A stretch of DNA of 64,000 bases from the NCBI RefSeq assembly GCF_000720485.1, contig NZ_JOAX01000019.1, positions 90,651 through 154,650 of the forward strand. Direction: 5' to 3'. The position numbers were made by a program, and so were the translations under genes. Below, one piece after another: positions 42,992-51,548 of this stretch. This stretch comes from Streptomyces ochraceiscleroticus (GTDB lineage: Bacteria > Actinomycetota > Actinomycetes > Streptomycetales > Streptomycetaceae). Each line of letters begins with the position of its first letter. Positions within the stretch are counted from its first letter, which is position 1. Below the pieces are notes generated by a model that worked only from the letters and a program-made list of their open reading frames with translations, was not told where the DNA came from and ran no database searches.

Positions 42992-43551
42992 GAGGCCGGT
43001 TCCAGCGCCGCGTTCTCCACCCGCAGCCGGACGGCGAGTACGAGCGCGTTGGCGACCGTGAACAGCAGCGCGGTGAGCCAGGCCGTGTGCACGAGCGGCA
43101 GCGCGGCCCCCTCCAGCGTCACCACGAGGTAGTTGGGGTGCCGCAGTCGGCGGTACGGACCGCGTTGCACCAGCGGCAGCCCGGGCACGACGATCACCCG
43201 GGTGTTCCAGCGCGGGCCGAGGGAGCGCACACACCACCAGCGCGCCACCTGCGTCGCCACGACGACTCCGAACGCCGGCCAGCCGAGCGCCGGGACGAAC
43301 GGGCGGTGGGCGAGGGCGACCTCCGCCCACATGCCGATCAACAGTCCGGTGTGGACGGCGACCATCGCCGGATAGTGCCCGCTGCCGTGCTCGACGCCGC
43401 CCCGCTCCCGGGCCCAGCGGGTGTGGCGTACGGACACCAGCAGTTCCGCCAGCCGTTCGAGGGCGACGGCCAGCAGCAGCACGGCGCACCATGCCGGTAC
43501 GGCGGGGAGCGTCGCGAGGGCATCAGGCAGTGGTGAAGACAAGAACGGCAT
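42988..43551 (-). CDS. ICMT-like membrane methyltransferase
   Basis: 187 residues with four to five hydrophobic helices; the C-terminal RRLRHPNYLVVTLEGAALPL with YR-x-RHPNY is the SAM-binding signature of the isoprenylcysteine carboxyl-methyltransferase fold. In Bacillus, the homologous BpsB (YpbQ) sits beside a type III PKS and O-methylates alkylpyrones, so the same job fits here: methylation of a membrane-dissolved alkylpyrone or alkylresorcinol. The ATG at 43551 overlaps the ketosynthase end by 29 bases; an ATG at 43563 is also possible. Confidence 0.85.
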   Translation of the reverse strand: MPFLSSPLPDALATLPAVPAWCAVLLLAVALERLAELLVSVRHTRWARERGGVEHGSGHYPAMVAVHTGLLIGMWAEVALAHRPFVPALGWPAFGVVVATQVARWWCVRSLGPRWNTRVIVVPGLPLVQRGPYRRLRHPNYLVVTLEGAALPLVHTAWLTALLFTVANALVLAVRLRVENAALEPAS

Positions 43552-44770
43552 TCTGCCCTCCAAAGCCGAAGGATGAAGTCAGCGCGGCATCCATCGGCAC
43601 CGGGCGAGGACGTCCGGCGACCACGTCCAGGTCCAGGGCCGGATCGGGACGTACGAGGTCCGCGGTCGGCGGCACCGTCTGCTCCTGCAGGGACAACACC
43701 GTGGCCGCCGCTTCGATCGCTCCCGAGGCCCCCAGGACGTGGCCGGTGACGCTCTTGGCCGCGGTGACGGGCGGCGGCTCGCCGAAGACCCGCCGCAGTA
43801 CCGCCGCCTCCACGGCGTCGCCCACCACTGTCGCTGTGCCGTGTGCGTTCACATGGTGGATGTCGCCCGGGACGCAGCCGGCGTCGGCCATCGCGCCGCG
43901 TACCGCCTGTTCGGCTCCGCGCCCCTCCGGATGCGGGGCCGTCGCGTGATGGGCGTCCGCGGACGCGCCGTAGCCGCGCAGGAGTGCCCGTACGGGGGCA
44001 CACCGCGCACGGGCGTGCGCACCGGACTCCAGTACCAGCACGGCGGCGCCCTCACCGAGCACGAAGCCGTCGCGCGCGGCGTCGAACGGTCTGCAGGACG
44101 GTCTGCAGGACGGCTCACCGCTGGGAGCAGTTTGCTTACCGCCGCGTGACAGCACCCCCAACTGCCCGAAACCGGCGACGGCCATGGGTGCCAGGCCCGA
44201 CTCGGTCCCTCCGGTGAGCACCACGTCGCAGGTGCCCGAGCGCACCAGGTCGCGTGCGACGCCGATCGCGGTGGCCCCCGAGGCACACGCGCTGCTGGTG
44301 ACGAAGTTGGGCCCGCGGCAGCCGAGGTGGATCGCCACCTCTCCGGCGGCCATGTTGGGGACGCTGCGCGGCAGGGCGTACGGGGAGATCTTCGTGGGGC
44401 GGCCCGCTGCCAGGCGCTGGAACTCCGGCGCGTAACGCTCCAGGCTGTTGCTGCCCACCCCGAGGACCACGCCCACCCGCTCGGGTGCCCATGAGCCCGG
44501 GTCGAGCTTGGCGTCCAGTACCGCCTGCTGCGCCGCGGACAGGCCGAGTTGGGTGAAGCGGTCCAGCCGCCTGCTCAGCCGGCCGCCCAGCTCCCGTTCG
44601 GGCTCGAAGTCGTCGGCCCGGCAGGAGAAGGTGTGCGGGAGGGCGGCGAGCGCGGGGTCGGGCCGGGCCGTCGACCGTCCGGCGCACAGCGTCCGCCAGA
44701 ACTCTGCGGCGCCCGATCCGGCGGCGGTCACCAGCCCCAGACCGGTTACCGCGACGTCATCCGCGCGCAT
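43523..44770 (-). CDS. Single beta-ketoacyl-ACP synthase (KAS II type) of the type III PKS operon
   Basis: 415 residues, thiolase fold. The condensing triad is intact: Cys162 in SSACASGA, His310 in NAHGTAT and His344 in GHVLGASGA, so it should be able to decarboxylate and condense. There is no chain-length factor next to it, unlike in aromatic type II PKS clusters. A short extra loop at residues 215-228 (SGEPSCRPSCRP) arises from a 12-base duplication at about 44088-44112. It overlaps the ACP gene by 14 bases and the ICMT gene by 29, so expression is coupled. It probably extends or makes the acyl starter. Confidence 0.92.
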   Translation of the reverse strand: MRADDVAVTGLGLVTAAGSGAAEFWRTLCAGRSTARPDPALAALPHTFSCRADDFEPERELGGRLSRRLDRFTQLGLSAAQQAVLDAKLDPGSWAPERVGVVLGVGSNSLERYAPEFQRLAAGRPTKISPYALPRSVPNMAAGEVAIHLGCRGPNFVTSSACASGATAIGVARDLVRSGTCDVVLTGGTESGLAPMAVAGFGQLGVLSRGGKQTAPSGEPSCRPSCRPFDAARDGFVLGEGAAVLVLESGAHARARCAPVRALLRGYGASADAHHATAPHPEGRGAEQAVRGAMADAGCVPGDIHHVNAHGTATVVGDAVEAAVLRRVFGEPPPVTAAKSVTGHVLGASGAIEAAATVLSLQEQTVPPTADLVRPDPALDLDVVAGRPRPVPMDAALTSSFGFGGQNAVLVFTTA

Positions 44771-45077
44771 GGGGAATACCCGCGTCGGCCTCACCTGGGG
44801 CCTCGCCCGGCGCCTCCGCGGCCGTCACGCTGAGCGTTTCGAGGACGCGCGCCGCCTCGGCCAGTGTTGTGTCGCGGTCCACGCCGGGCAGGTCGGGCGG
44901 CAGGTCGAGGCCGGTGTCGTTCTCGATCGCCACGATCAGCTCGACGAGCGCGAGCGAATCGATGTCCAGTTCCCGGAAGGTCCGCTCGGGCAGCAGCTCC
45001 TCGGGCGGCAGCGCGGTCTGCTCGGCGATCTGGGCCACCAGGCATTCGTGCAGGTCCGGACCGGATACGGAGGACAT
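44757..45077 (-). CDS. Acyl carrier protein of the type III PKS operon
   Basis: 106 residues. The phosphopantetheine site is Ser41 in the LDIDSLALVELI helix, with an acidic second helix typical of ACPs and a Glu/Ala/Pro tail (APGEAPGEADAGI). It would carry acyl groups as thioesters for the adjacent ketosynthase and possibly hand them to the type III PKS. The ATG at 45077 lies 76 bases after the PKS gene. A dedicated ACP is unusual, as most type III PKSs use CoA thioesters. Confidence 0.92.
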   Translation of the reverse strand: MSSVSGPDLHECLVAQIAEQTALPPEELLPERTFRELDIDSLALVELIVAIENDTGLDLPPDLPGVDRDTTLAEAARVLETLSVTAAEAPGEAPGEADAGIPHARG

Positions 45078-45153
45078 GAACAGCTCCTTTACGTGGTTGT
45101 CGTGAGCCGCCGGAATGCCGGCCGGCCGTTCGTCGCGCTGCGCTGAAGGGACA

Positions 45154-46281
45154 TCACCAGCGCAGCAGCACCAGCTCACTCGCGAATCCCGGGCCCATCG
45201 CGGTGAGCAGGCCCCAGCTCCCGGCCGGTGGCGGCGCGGCCATCGTGCGGCGCAGGACGTCGAGTACGGAGGCGGAGGAGAGGTTGCCGCGGCGGGCCAG
45301 CGAGTCGCGGGTGTGCGCCAGCGCATCGGGCGGCAGACCGAACGCGCGCTCCACCGCCTGGATGACCTTCGGCCCGCCCGGGTGGCAGATCCAGGTCGTG
45401 AGGGATTCCGGCGTCAGCCCGTGATCGTCGAGGAAAGCGTGTACGTCCTTGGGCAGTTGCTCCTCCGCGACCGTGGCCACGTCCGGCGACAGCACGATGC
45501 CGAAACCGTGGGCGCCGATGCGCCACCCCATCACGTCCTCGCTGTCCGGATAGAGACGGCTGCGGGTCGCCACGATCTCGGGACCCAACGGGCCCGAGGT
45601 ACCGGAGAGGCCCTCGGCCCGGCGCTCTCCCACCGCCACCACCGCCGCCGCCCCGTCGCCGAACAGGCTCAGCGCCACCAGGTTGGCCGTCGACGCGTCG
45701 GTCCGCTGCACGGTCAGGGAACACAGCTCCACTGAGAGCAGCACGGCCACCTGGTCCGGGAAGCCGCGCAAGTAGTCGTGCATCCGGGCCACGCCCGCCG
45801 CGCCGGCCGCGCAGCCCAGGCCGAACAGCGGAATCCGTTTGACGTCCGCGCGCAACCCGAGCCGCTGCACGAGCCGCGCCTCCAGAGAAGGAACGGTGAG
45901 GCCGGTCACCGTGGTACTGACCACCACGTCGACCTCCTCGGGGAGGATGCCGGCGGTCTCCAGGGCCCCGCGCAGCGCGCGCTCGCCGAGGTCGAGGGCG
46001 GTTGTCCGCCAGACCTCGTTCGCCGCGGTGAAGCCGTCCAGCTTCCGGTACTCCTCCAGGGGCAGCGCCATGTGCCGGGTGCGGACGCCCGCGTTCGCGG
46101 AGATCTTCTCGAGTACCTGGCGCGCCGGCCGGTCGTGCGCCAGACACGCCTCCGCGAAGGCCGAGGTGATCTCCTCCTGCCGGTAGCGGTACGGCGGCGT
46201 GACCACCTCCGCCGCGAGGACCGCCGGCCCGGACCCGGTCCGGCGCGGTCTCGTGGGAACAGAGCCGGAAGGTGGGCGCAT
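45154..46281 (-). CDS. Type III polyketide synthase (chalcone-synthase superfamily)
   Basis: 375 residues. Catalytic triad: Cys157 in FGLGCAAGAAG, His300 in WICHPGGPKV and Asn333 in RGNLSSASV. The enzyme iteratively condenses malonyl units onto a starter and cyclises to pyrones or resorcinols. Sequence style (LPLEEYRKLDGFTAANEVW, MGWRIGAHGFGIVLSP) resembles the SrsA/alkylresorcinol-type group rather than RppA. It heads a six-gene operon (PKS, ACP, ketosynthase, ICMT, flavoprotein, O-methyltransferase). The 183-base upstream gap is unusually AT-rich for this genome (46320-46375) and should hold the operon promoter; no clear regulator lies beside it. Confidence 0.95.
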   Translation of the reverse strand: MRPPSGSVPTRPRRTGSGPAVLAAEVVTPPYRYRQEEITSAFAEACLAHDRPARQVLEKISANAGVRTRHMALPLEEYRKLDGFTAANEVWRTTALDLGERALRGALETAGILPEEVDVVVSTTVTGLTVPSLEARLVQRLGLRADVKRIPLFGLGCAAGAAGVARMHDYLRGFPDQVAVLLSVELCSLTVQRTDASTANLVALSLFGDGAAAVVAVGERRAEGLSGTSGPLGPEIVATRSRLYPDSEDVMGWRIGAHGFGIVLSPDVATVAEEQLPKDVHAFLDDHGLTPESLTTWICHPGGPKVIQAVERAFGLPPDALAHTRDSLARRGNLSSASVLDVLRRTMAAPPPAGSWGLLTAMGPGFASELVLLRW

Positions 46282-46464
46282 GACCTGGCCTCTGCTGTCG
46301 GTGACGGCGGCGAACTCACCCTAAGACATACAAAAACCGCATTTGCTGTAATTCGCCGTGTCACCCCGATAGTGCTTTTATCACTCGCACTTGACCCATG
46401 GTCGACCCGGCAGTCACCCGAAGGGCATCCCCGGCACTGCCGGAGCCGCTCGGAGGCCGGCCGG

Positions 46465-47700
46465 TCACAGGACCGCGATACCCAGTGGCCGCTCCCCCGC
46501 CGCGAGGCGACGGGTCTTTCCGGAGTCCAGGTCCACGACCGTGATGCCGTTCCAGTAGCCGTCACGCGTGAAGCCGCCCGTGACGTATGCAGTGCGACCG
46601 TCGACAGTAGGGCCGTCTGCAGTATGCAGATCGCGGGATACGGTGACGTTCTCGTGGGGGCCGTCCAGCGGGATCACCTTCTCCCGGCCCTTCGGGTCGC
46701 GCACCGTCAGAGAAGGGCCGTCATCCCGTTCCGGGTCGATCGGGCCCGTGCCGACGACGAGCAACGTGCCGTCGGCGGTGATCGTGGCGCCGTGCTGATG
46801 GGTGTTGGCGGTCATCTTCTCGATGCGGGACCGGCCCGTCTCCGGGTCGAGGACCACCAGCCGCTCCCCCTCGAACGGCAGCAGCAACTTTCCGTCCGAC
46901 GGGCGTACTGCGGCGTAGTGCGGCTTGAGCCAGGAGCCGAGGCCGCCTTCGGTGCCGTACGGGGCGACCTCGATGCGCCGGGTCCGCAGAGAGCCGGCCG
47001 CGACGACGGTCACGTCGAAGGAGTCATGACCCGTGGTGTACACCTCGCGCCCGTCACGCGAGACATCCACGTCGAACGGCCGGCGGCCCACCTCCGCGAC
47101 GCCCGTGACCTTCAGGGTGCGGGTGTCGACGACTTCGAGGGTGCCGTTGCCACCGGGCCGGTTGACTCCGACGTACGCATGCCGGCCGTCGGGGGCGAGG
47201 GCGATCCCCATGCCGCCGCCGCGGTACTCGCCGTATGCCGTATCCCCCATACCGTCCGCCGGCTTCCCGATACCTTCCGTCTCGTACGGTATACGGGCGA
47301 TCCGCTCGCGCTTGCCGGTGTCGACGACGGCGACGCCCTCCGCGGTGGCGACCCAGGCCCGGCCGTCGTCGCCGACGATGAGCCCGTACGGGGCAGTGCC
47401 GACCCGCACGGAGTCGAACGCGCCCCGGTCGGGGTCGATGAACGTGACGGTGTCGGCACCGAAGTCGGCGACGAGGAGTGTGCCGGAAGGGGTACGCCCG
47501 GAGGGCCCGGGGGCCTTCTTGGCCTTGGCGGGCGCCTCCTTCGCCTCGGGAGACACCGAACTCCCCTTCACAGGCGGTGAGTTGTCACTCCCCTGAGGCG
47601 CGCAACCGGCGACGAGCGCGAGAGCCGTGGCGAGCCCGAGCCCTAGCGCGAGGGGCGCTCCGAGCGCGGCCGGCGCGTTTCGCCCCACCGCACGCCTCAC
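46465..47700 (-). CDS. YVTN/YncE-type beta-propeller lipoprotein
   Basis: 411 residues. An N-terminal signal with lipobox LVAGC (lipidation at about Cys33) is followed by a Lys/Ala/Pro linker and then repeated propeller blades: LLVADFGADTVTFIDPDRG, APYGLIVGDDGRAWVATAEGVAVVD, MGIALAPDGRHAYVGVNRPG, RPFDVDVSRDGREVYTTGHDS. It should be a surface lipoprotein; ligand unknown. The GTG start overlaps the stop of the ankyrin gene (GTGA), so the two are co-translated. It follows the type III PKS operon head-to-tail across an AT-rich gap but is transcribed away from the PKS promoter, not with it. Confidence 0.85.
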   Translation of the reverse strand: MRRAVGRNAPAALGAPLALGLGLATALALVAGCAPQGSDNSPPVKGSSVSPEAKEAPAKAKKAPGPSGRTPSGTLLVADFGADTVTFIDPDRGAFDSVRVGTAPYGLIVGDDGRAWVATAEGVAVVDTGKRERIARIPYETEGIGKPADGMGDTAYGEYRGGGMGIALAPDGRHAYVGVNRPGGNGTLEVVDTRTLKVTGVAEVGRRPFDVDVSRDGREVYTTGHDSFDVTVVAAGSLRTRRIEVAPYGTEGGLGSWLKPHYAAVRPSDGKLLLPFEGERLVVLDPETGRSRIEKMTANTHQHGATITADGTLLVVGTGPIDPERDDGPSLTVRDPKGREKVIPLDGPHENVTVSRDLHTADGPTVDGRTAYVTGGFTRDGYWNGITVVDLDSGKTRRLAAGERPLGIAVL

Positions 47701-48293
47701 CGTACGGCCCTCAGCAGACCCGCGATCTCGGTGAAGCCGCGCCGCTCGGCGTGTTCGAGCGCGGTGACACCATCGCCGTCCGGCAGGCCCGGAGTGGCCC
47801 CGGCGGTGATCAGCAGGTCGACGATCTCCTGGTGGGCGCGGCCGCCGTCGCCGAGGATGACGGCCTCCAGCAGGGCGGTCCAGCCGAGCCGGTTCACATG
47901 GTCCACGTCGATGCCGGTCTCGCGGAGCACGGCCCGGACGTAGTCCACGTGACCGCGCTCGCTCGCCGGGATCAGCGAGATACCGCCGAATCGGTTCGTC
48001 ACCTTCAGGTCGGGCCCCGCCGGGAGCAGCGCGCGCATCATGGCGACGCTGCCGGTGACGCCGGTGACCAGCCAGGGGCTGTCGCGGCGGTCGTCCTGCG
48101 CGTTCGGGTCGGCACCAGCGGCGACCAGCACTTCCGCGGCAGCGACATGGTCGCCGAGTGCGGCCAGCAGCAAGGGGGTTCGCCGGTGCTCATCGCGGAC
48201 ATCCACCGCGGCGCCCCCGTCGAGGGCGGCGCGCACGGCGTCGACGGCACCGTTCGTCGCGGCTTCCAGCAGATCGCGGTCGAGCGCGTTCAT
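47697..48293 (-). CDS. Ankyrin-repeat protein
   Basis: 198 residues made of about five ankyrin repeats: LLEAATNGAVDAVRAALDGGAAVDVRD, RTPLLLAALGDHVAAAEVLVAAGADPNAQD, SLIPASERGHVDYVRAVLRETGIDVDHVN, GWTALLEAVILGDGGRAHQEIVDLLITAGATPG (parts), and a final GVTALEHAERRGFTEIAGLLRA. It has no enzyme domain or signal, so it is probably an interaction scaffold in the cytosol. AAGGAG lies seven bases before the ATG. It is coupled to the YVTN lipoprotein gene downstream. Confidence 0.92.
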   Translation of the reverse strand: MNALDRDLLEAATNGAVDAVRAALDGGAAVDVRDEHRRTPLLLAALGDHVAAAEVLVAAGADPNAQDDRRDSPWLVTGVTGSVAMMRALLPAGPDLKVTNRFGGISLIPASERGHVDYVRAVLRETGIDVDHVNRLGWTALLEAVILGDGGRAHQEIVDLLITAGATPGLPDGDGVTALEHAERRGFTEIAGLLRAVR

Positions 48294-48487
48294 GGTGGTA
48301 CTCCTTGAGCTCCAGGAAAGGCGCGCGCCAATGGGTGCGCAGGCGCGTGCGCAGACACTTGCACAGATGGGTGCCCAGACGCGTGCACGCAGCACGGACA
48401 TGATCGTCGCCAGCTTCGTACGCACCGCGATGCCGGTCCCCGCCCTCAGCGCTGCGCGCACGCGCGGTGCCGTCGACATGTCGATGG

Positions 48488-49063
48488 TTACCCGCCGGCC
48501 TTCGCGAGCTCGGCGACGCCGGCCCGGGCGAACTTCTCGTCCAGGTCACCGGACGGGGCACCGGCGACACCGATACCGGCGACCGGCGCACCCTTGGCGC
48601 TGACCGGGGCGCCACCGGCGAGGAACAGCGTGCCGGGGATGTCCTTCAGCGTCGGGGCCTTCTCCAGGCGCTGGACCAGCTCGGAGGTCGGGGCGTTCCA
48701 GGAGACGGCGGTGTACGCCTTCTTCACGGCCGACTCGTAGGACTGCGGCCCGGCACCGTCGCCGCGCAGCTCGACGATGGTGTTGCCGTTGCGGTCCACG
48801 ACGGCGACGGAGACGCGCTGGTTCTCCTTCTTCGCGGCGTCCAGGACGGCCTCGGCGGCGTCGGTGGCGGCCGCGACGGTCAGGTGGGTGGACTGCATGA
48901 GGGCGTCGCTGTTCGCGTCGGCCTTGACGGCCGCCGGGGCGGCCGGGGCCGCCGAGGACGCGCTCGCCGACCAGGCGCCGACGCCGCCGAGGACGAGGGT
49001 GGCGGCGAGGGCACCGCCGCTGACGACGCGGGCGCGCTTCGAGACCTTCTTGACGTGCTTCAT
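48488..49063 (-). CDS. hbpS: Secreted haem-binding protein HbpS-like (GlcG/HbpS fold)
   Basis: 191 residues. A signal peptide (basic KHVKKVSKRAR, then a hydrophobic stretch and ASASSAAPA) is followed by the GlcG/HbpS domain: LTVAAATDAAEAVLDAAKKENQRVSVAVVDRNGNTIVELRGDGAGPQSYESAVKKAYTAVSW (in parts) and VAGIGVAGAPSGDLDEKFARAG. In Streptomyces reticuli HbpS is an extracellular oligomer that binds haem and modulates the sensor kinase SenS. The same kinase-regulator pair lies here divergently, 311 bases away, which makes the name reasonable. The ATG at 49063 was preferred to a TTG at 49072. Confidence 0.85.
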   Translation of the reverse strand: MKHVKKVSKRARVVSGGALAATLVLGGVGAWSASASSAAPAAPAAVKADANSDALMQSTHLTVAAATDAAEAVLDAAKKENQRVSVAVVDRNGNTIVELRGDGAGPQSYESAVKKAYTAVSWNAPTSELVQRLEKAPTLKDIPGTLFLAGGAPVSAKGAPVAGIGVAGAPSGDLDEKFARAGVAELAKAGG

Positions 49064-49374
49064 GGGTGCCAACTCCAGGGATTCTCAGATTCTCGGGGCC
49101 GGTTCGTACGGTGTTCGTGCCGTCCGGCTCTGAGATCCATCCTGGGTCCGTAGACCCCCGCTCCCCCTCGGCGTACCGGCTGCATACGACGCGCGGGTCG
49201 GTGGACAACGGGGTCAACCGATCGGATGACCCCGCCCCTGCGCAGACAGGGAACAATGGGAGTGTTTGCCCAGTTCAGAGGGTGCGGACACGGGTCCGGG
49301 ACGCGCCCACGGGCCCGGACACATACGGATCCGGGACACATACGGGTCCGGGACGGCCGGAAGGACGGTACACA
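49064..49374. other. Divergent hbpS/senS control region with two 17-base tandem repeats
   Basis: 311 bases between the hbpS and senS starts. ACACATACGGRTCCGGG occurs at 49319-49335 and 49336-49352, just upstream of the senS ribosome site; an imperfect partial copy begins near 49288. The repeats are candidate binding sites for SenR or another regulator; no other gene is seen in the gap. Confidence 0.55.
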
Positions 49375-50715
49375 GTGCACGCAAGCGAGCAGCCTCAACC
49401 GCTGCCGCAATCCCCATTGCAGCCGCGGTCACGGTCACGGCAACGGCCGCAGCCACAGCCACAGCCGCGCGACGGCGATCAGGACGCCCGCCGGCTGGCG
49501 ACCGTCATGCACGTGACCTTCTTCGTGCTGCTCGGCTCGTCCATGGCCCGGTTCGTCCAGCGGCACGGCGGCGAGGCGCACGCCCCCTGGGTGATCGCGC
49601 TGGCGGTGGTACTGGCCGCGCTGTACGTGGCGGGCCTGTACGTGACCGGACCCGGCCGGGCCGCCCCGGCCATCCCCCAGTTGCCGCCCGGCGCCCGTGT
49701 GCCCCGGCCGTCGGCCCGCCGCCTGGTCTGGCTGGGTGCGGTCGTCGTGGTGTGGGCGGTACTGGTGGTCCTCGCACCGAGCTTCGCCTGGGTCGCGGTC
49801 CCCCTCTTCTACGCGGCGCTGCGAACCCTGCCGCCGCTGGCCGCGTACGTCCTGGTCGCCGTCCTCACCGTCTTCGTGATCAGCGCGCAGCTCACCCTGG
49901 CCCGCCGCTTCGACCTGGACCTGGTGGTCGGCCCGGCCGCCGTCGCCACCTTCGCCACCGCGATCTTCATGTACATGCAGCGGCAGGCGGCCCGGCAGCG
50001 CGCCCTGATCGACGACCTGGTCCGCACCCGCCGCGAGCTGGCCGCCACCGAACGCCGCGAAGGCACCCTCGCCGAACGCCAGCGCCTGTCCATGGAGATC
50101 CACGACTCCCTCGCCCAGGGCCTGTCCAGCCAGCGGATGCTGCTCCAGGCCGCCGAGCGCACCTGGGACGCCGACCCCGCCAAGGCCCGCGGCCATGTCC
50201 GTACCGCCGCGTCGATCGCCGAGCACAACCTCACCGAAGCCCGCCGCTTCGTCCACGACCTGGCCCCCGCCGACCTCGCCGAAGGCGGCCTCCCCGAAGC
50301 GCTGCGCGCCCTCGCGGCCCGCGAGGGCGACGAGCGCCTCACGGTTCGCGTCCACATCGACGACCCCACCGGCGCCCCGCTGCCCGACCTGGTGCAGTCG
50401 GCGCTGCTCCGTATCGCGCAGGGCGCCCTGGCAAACGTACGCGAACACGCCGGCGCGACCACCGCGGCGCTCACCCTCACCACCCTCGACGACCAGGTCG
50501 TACTGGACGTCGCCGACGACGGCTGCGGCTTCGACCCAGTAACCCTCCCCGACGCGCCCACCGGAGTACGCGGCCACGGCATTCCGGCCATCCGCGCCCG
50601 GGTCCGCCAGCTCGGCGGCACCCTCACCATCGAGTCGGCACCCGGCGAAGGGGCCGTGCTGACCGCCGCGATCCCTCTGGAGCGGCCTTCGCTTCCCCTG
50701 GAGCAGCCACAGTGA
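49375..50715 (+). CDS. senS: SenS-like sensor histidine kinase
   Basis: 446 residues (GTG start). A Gln/Pro/Arg-rich N-terminus is followed by about five membrane helices (residues 45-200), then a HisKA_3 dimerisation domain with phospho-acceptor His243 in RLSMEIHDSLAQGLSSQRMLLQ, and a HATPase_c domain with VREHAGATTAALTLT and VADDGCGFDP, GVRGHGIPAIRARV. The architecture and the divergent hbpS match SenS of S. reticuli, a redox/haem-responsive kinase. GGAAGGA lies nine bases before GTG. It is translationally coupled to senR. Confidence 0.88.
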   Translation: MHASEQPQPLPQSPLQPRSRSRQRPQPQPQPRDGDQDARRLATVMHVTFFVLLGSSMARFVQRHGGEAHAPWVIALAVVLAALYVAGLYVTGPGRAAPAIPQLPPGARVPRPSARRLVWLGAVVVVWAVLVVLAPSFAWVAVPLFYAALRTLPPLAAYVLVAVLTVFVISAQLTLARRFDLDLVVGPAAVATFATAIFMYMQRQAARQRALIDDLVRTRRELAATERREGTLAERQRLSMEIHDSLAQGLSSQRMLLQAAERTWDADPAKARGHVRTAASIAEHNLTEARRFVHDLAPADLAEGGLPEALRALAAREGDERLTVRVHIDDPTGAPLPDLVQSALLRIAQGALANVREHAGATTAALTLTTLDDQVVLDVADDGCGFDPVTLPDAPTGVRGHGIPAIRARVRQLGGTLTIESAPGEGAVLTAAIPLERPSLPLEQPQ

Positions 50716-51389
50716 CCACTCCCCCAACTCCCACCACACCGACCGCGTCCGCGACCCCGGAACGGCCGCCCGTACGGATTCTGCTCTGCGACGACCACGT
50801 GGTCGTACGGGCCGGTCTCCTGGCCCTGCTGGACAGCGCGCCGGACATCGAGGTCATCGGGGAGGCGGGCACCGGCGAGGAGGTCCTCGCCCTCGCCGCG
50901 AAGCTCCACCCCGATGTCGTCCTCATGGACCTCCAGCTCGGTGCAGGCATCGACGGCGTGGAAGCCACCCGCCGCCTCACCGCCACGGGCCGAGCCCCCC
51001 ATGTACTGGTCCTGACCACGTACGACACGGACGCGGACATCACCCGCGCCATCGAGGCGGGTGCGACCGGCTATCTACTGAAGGCCGAACGCCCCGAGGA
51101 GCTCTTCGCCGCGATCCACGCCGCGGCCCAGGGCCGTACGGCCCTCTCGCCCCCGGTGGCCAGCCGCGTGATGGCCAACATGCGCAAACCACGCCCCACC
51201 CTCACCGACCGCGAACGCGACATCCTCGCCCAGCTCGCCCAGGGCCTGGGCAACCGCGATATCGCCAAAGCCCTGTTCATCAGCGAGGCAACGGTGAAAA
51301 CCCACCTGGGCCGCATCTACGGCAAGCTCGGCGTCGACACCCGGGCCGGCGCGGTGGCAGTAGCAAAGGAACAGCGCCTGCTGCCGTGA
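50712..51389 (+). CDS. senR: SenR-like response regulator (NarL/LuxR type)
   Basis: 225 residues. Receiver domain with acidic pocket CDDH and phospho-acceptor Asp73 in VVLMDLQLG; switch threonine and lysine in LVLTTYDTD and GYLLKAE. The C-terminus is a LuxR-type HTH: LTDRERDILAQLAQGLGNRDIAKALFISEATVKTHLGRIYGKLGV (in parts). The start GTG overlaps the senS stop. In S. reticuli SenR controls hbpS, catalase-peroxidase and an anti-oxidative set; here hbpS is the obvious local target. Confidence 0.92.
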   Translation: MTTPPTPTTPTASATPERPPVRILLCDDHVVVRAGLLALLDSAPDIEVIGEAGTGEEVLALAAKLHPDVVLMDLQLGAGIDGVEATRRLTATGRAPHVLVLTTYDTDADITRAIEAGATGYLLKAERPEELFAAIHAAAQGRTALSPPVASRVMANMRKPRPTLTDRERDILAQLAQGLGNRDIAKALFISEATVKTHLGRIYGKLGVDTRAGAVAVAKEQRLLP

Positions 51390-51548
51390 TCCGGCGCTAC
51401 CGAACGCCACTTGGGGGCGGGTAGGAATGGCAGGGGGGACAACCGCGCTACAACTCCCTTGCGGTAGTGCAAGGTTGACGCCTGCTGGAGCCAGGGTCAC
51501 GATCACAGCCACGCCCCATTGTCAGTGGTCTCGTGCATCATCGTTTCC

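Noticed and set aside
43523..46281. Type II aromatic PKS
   Set aside because: There is only one ketosynthase and no chain-length factor, cyclase or ketoreductase; the condensing enzyme of the operon is the type III PKS.
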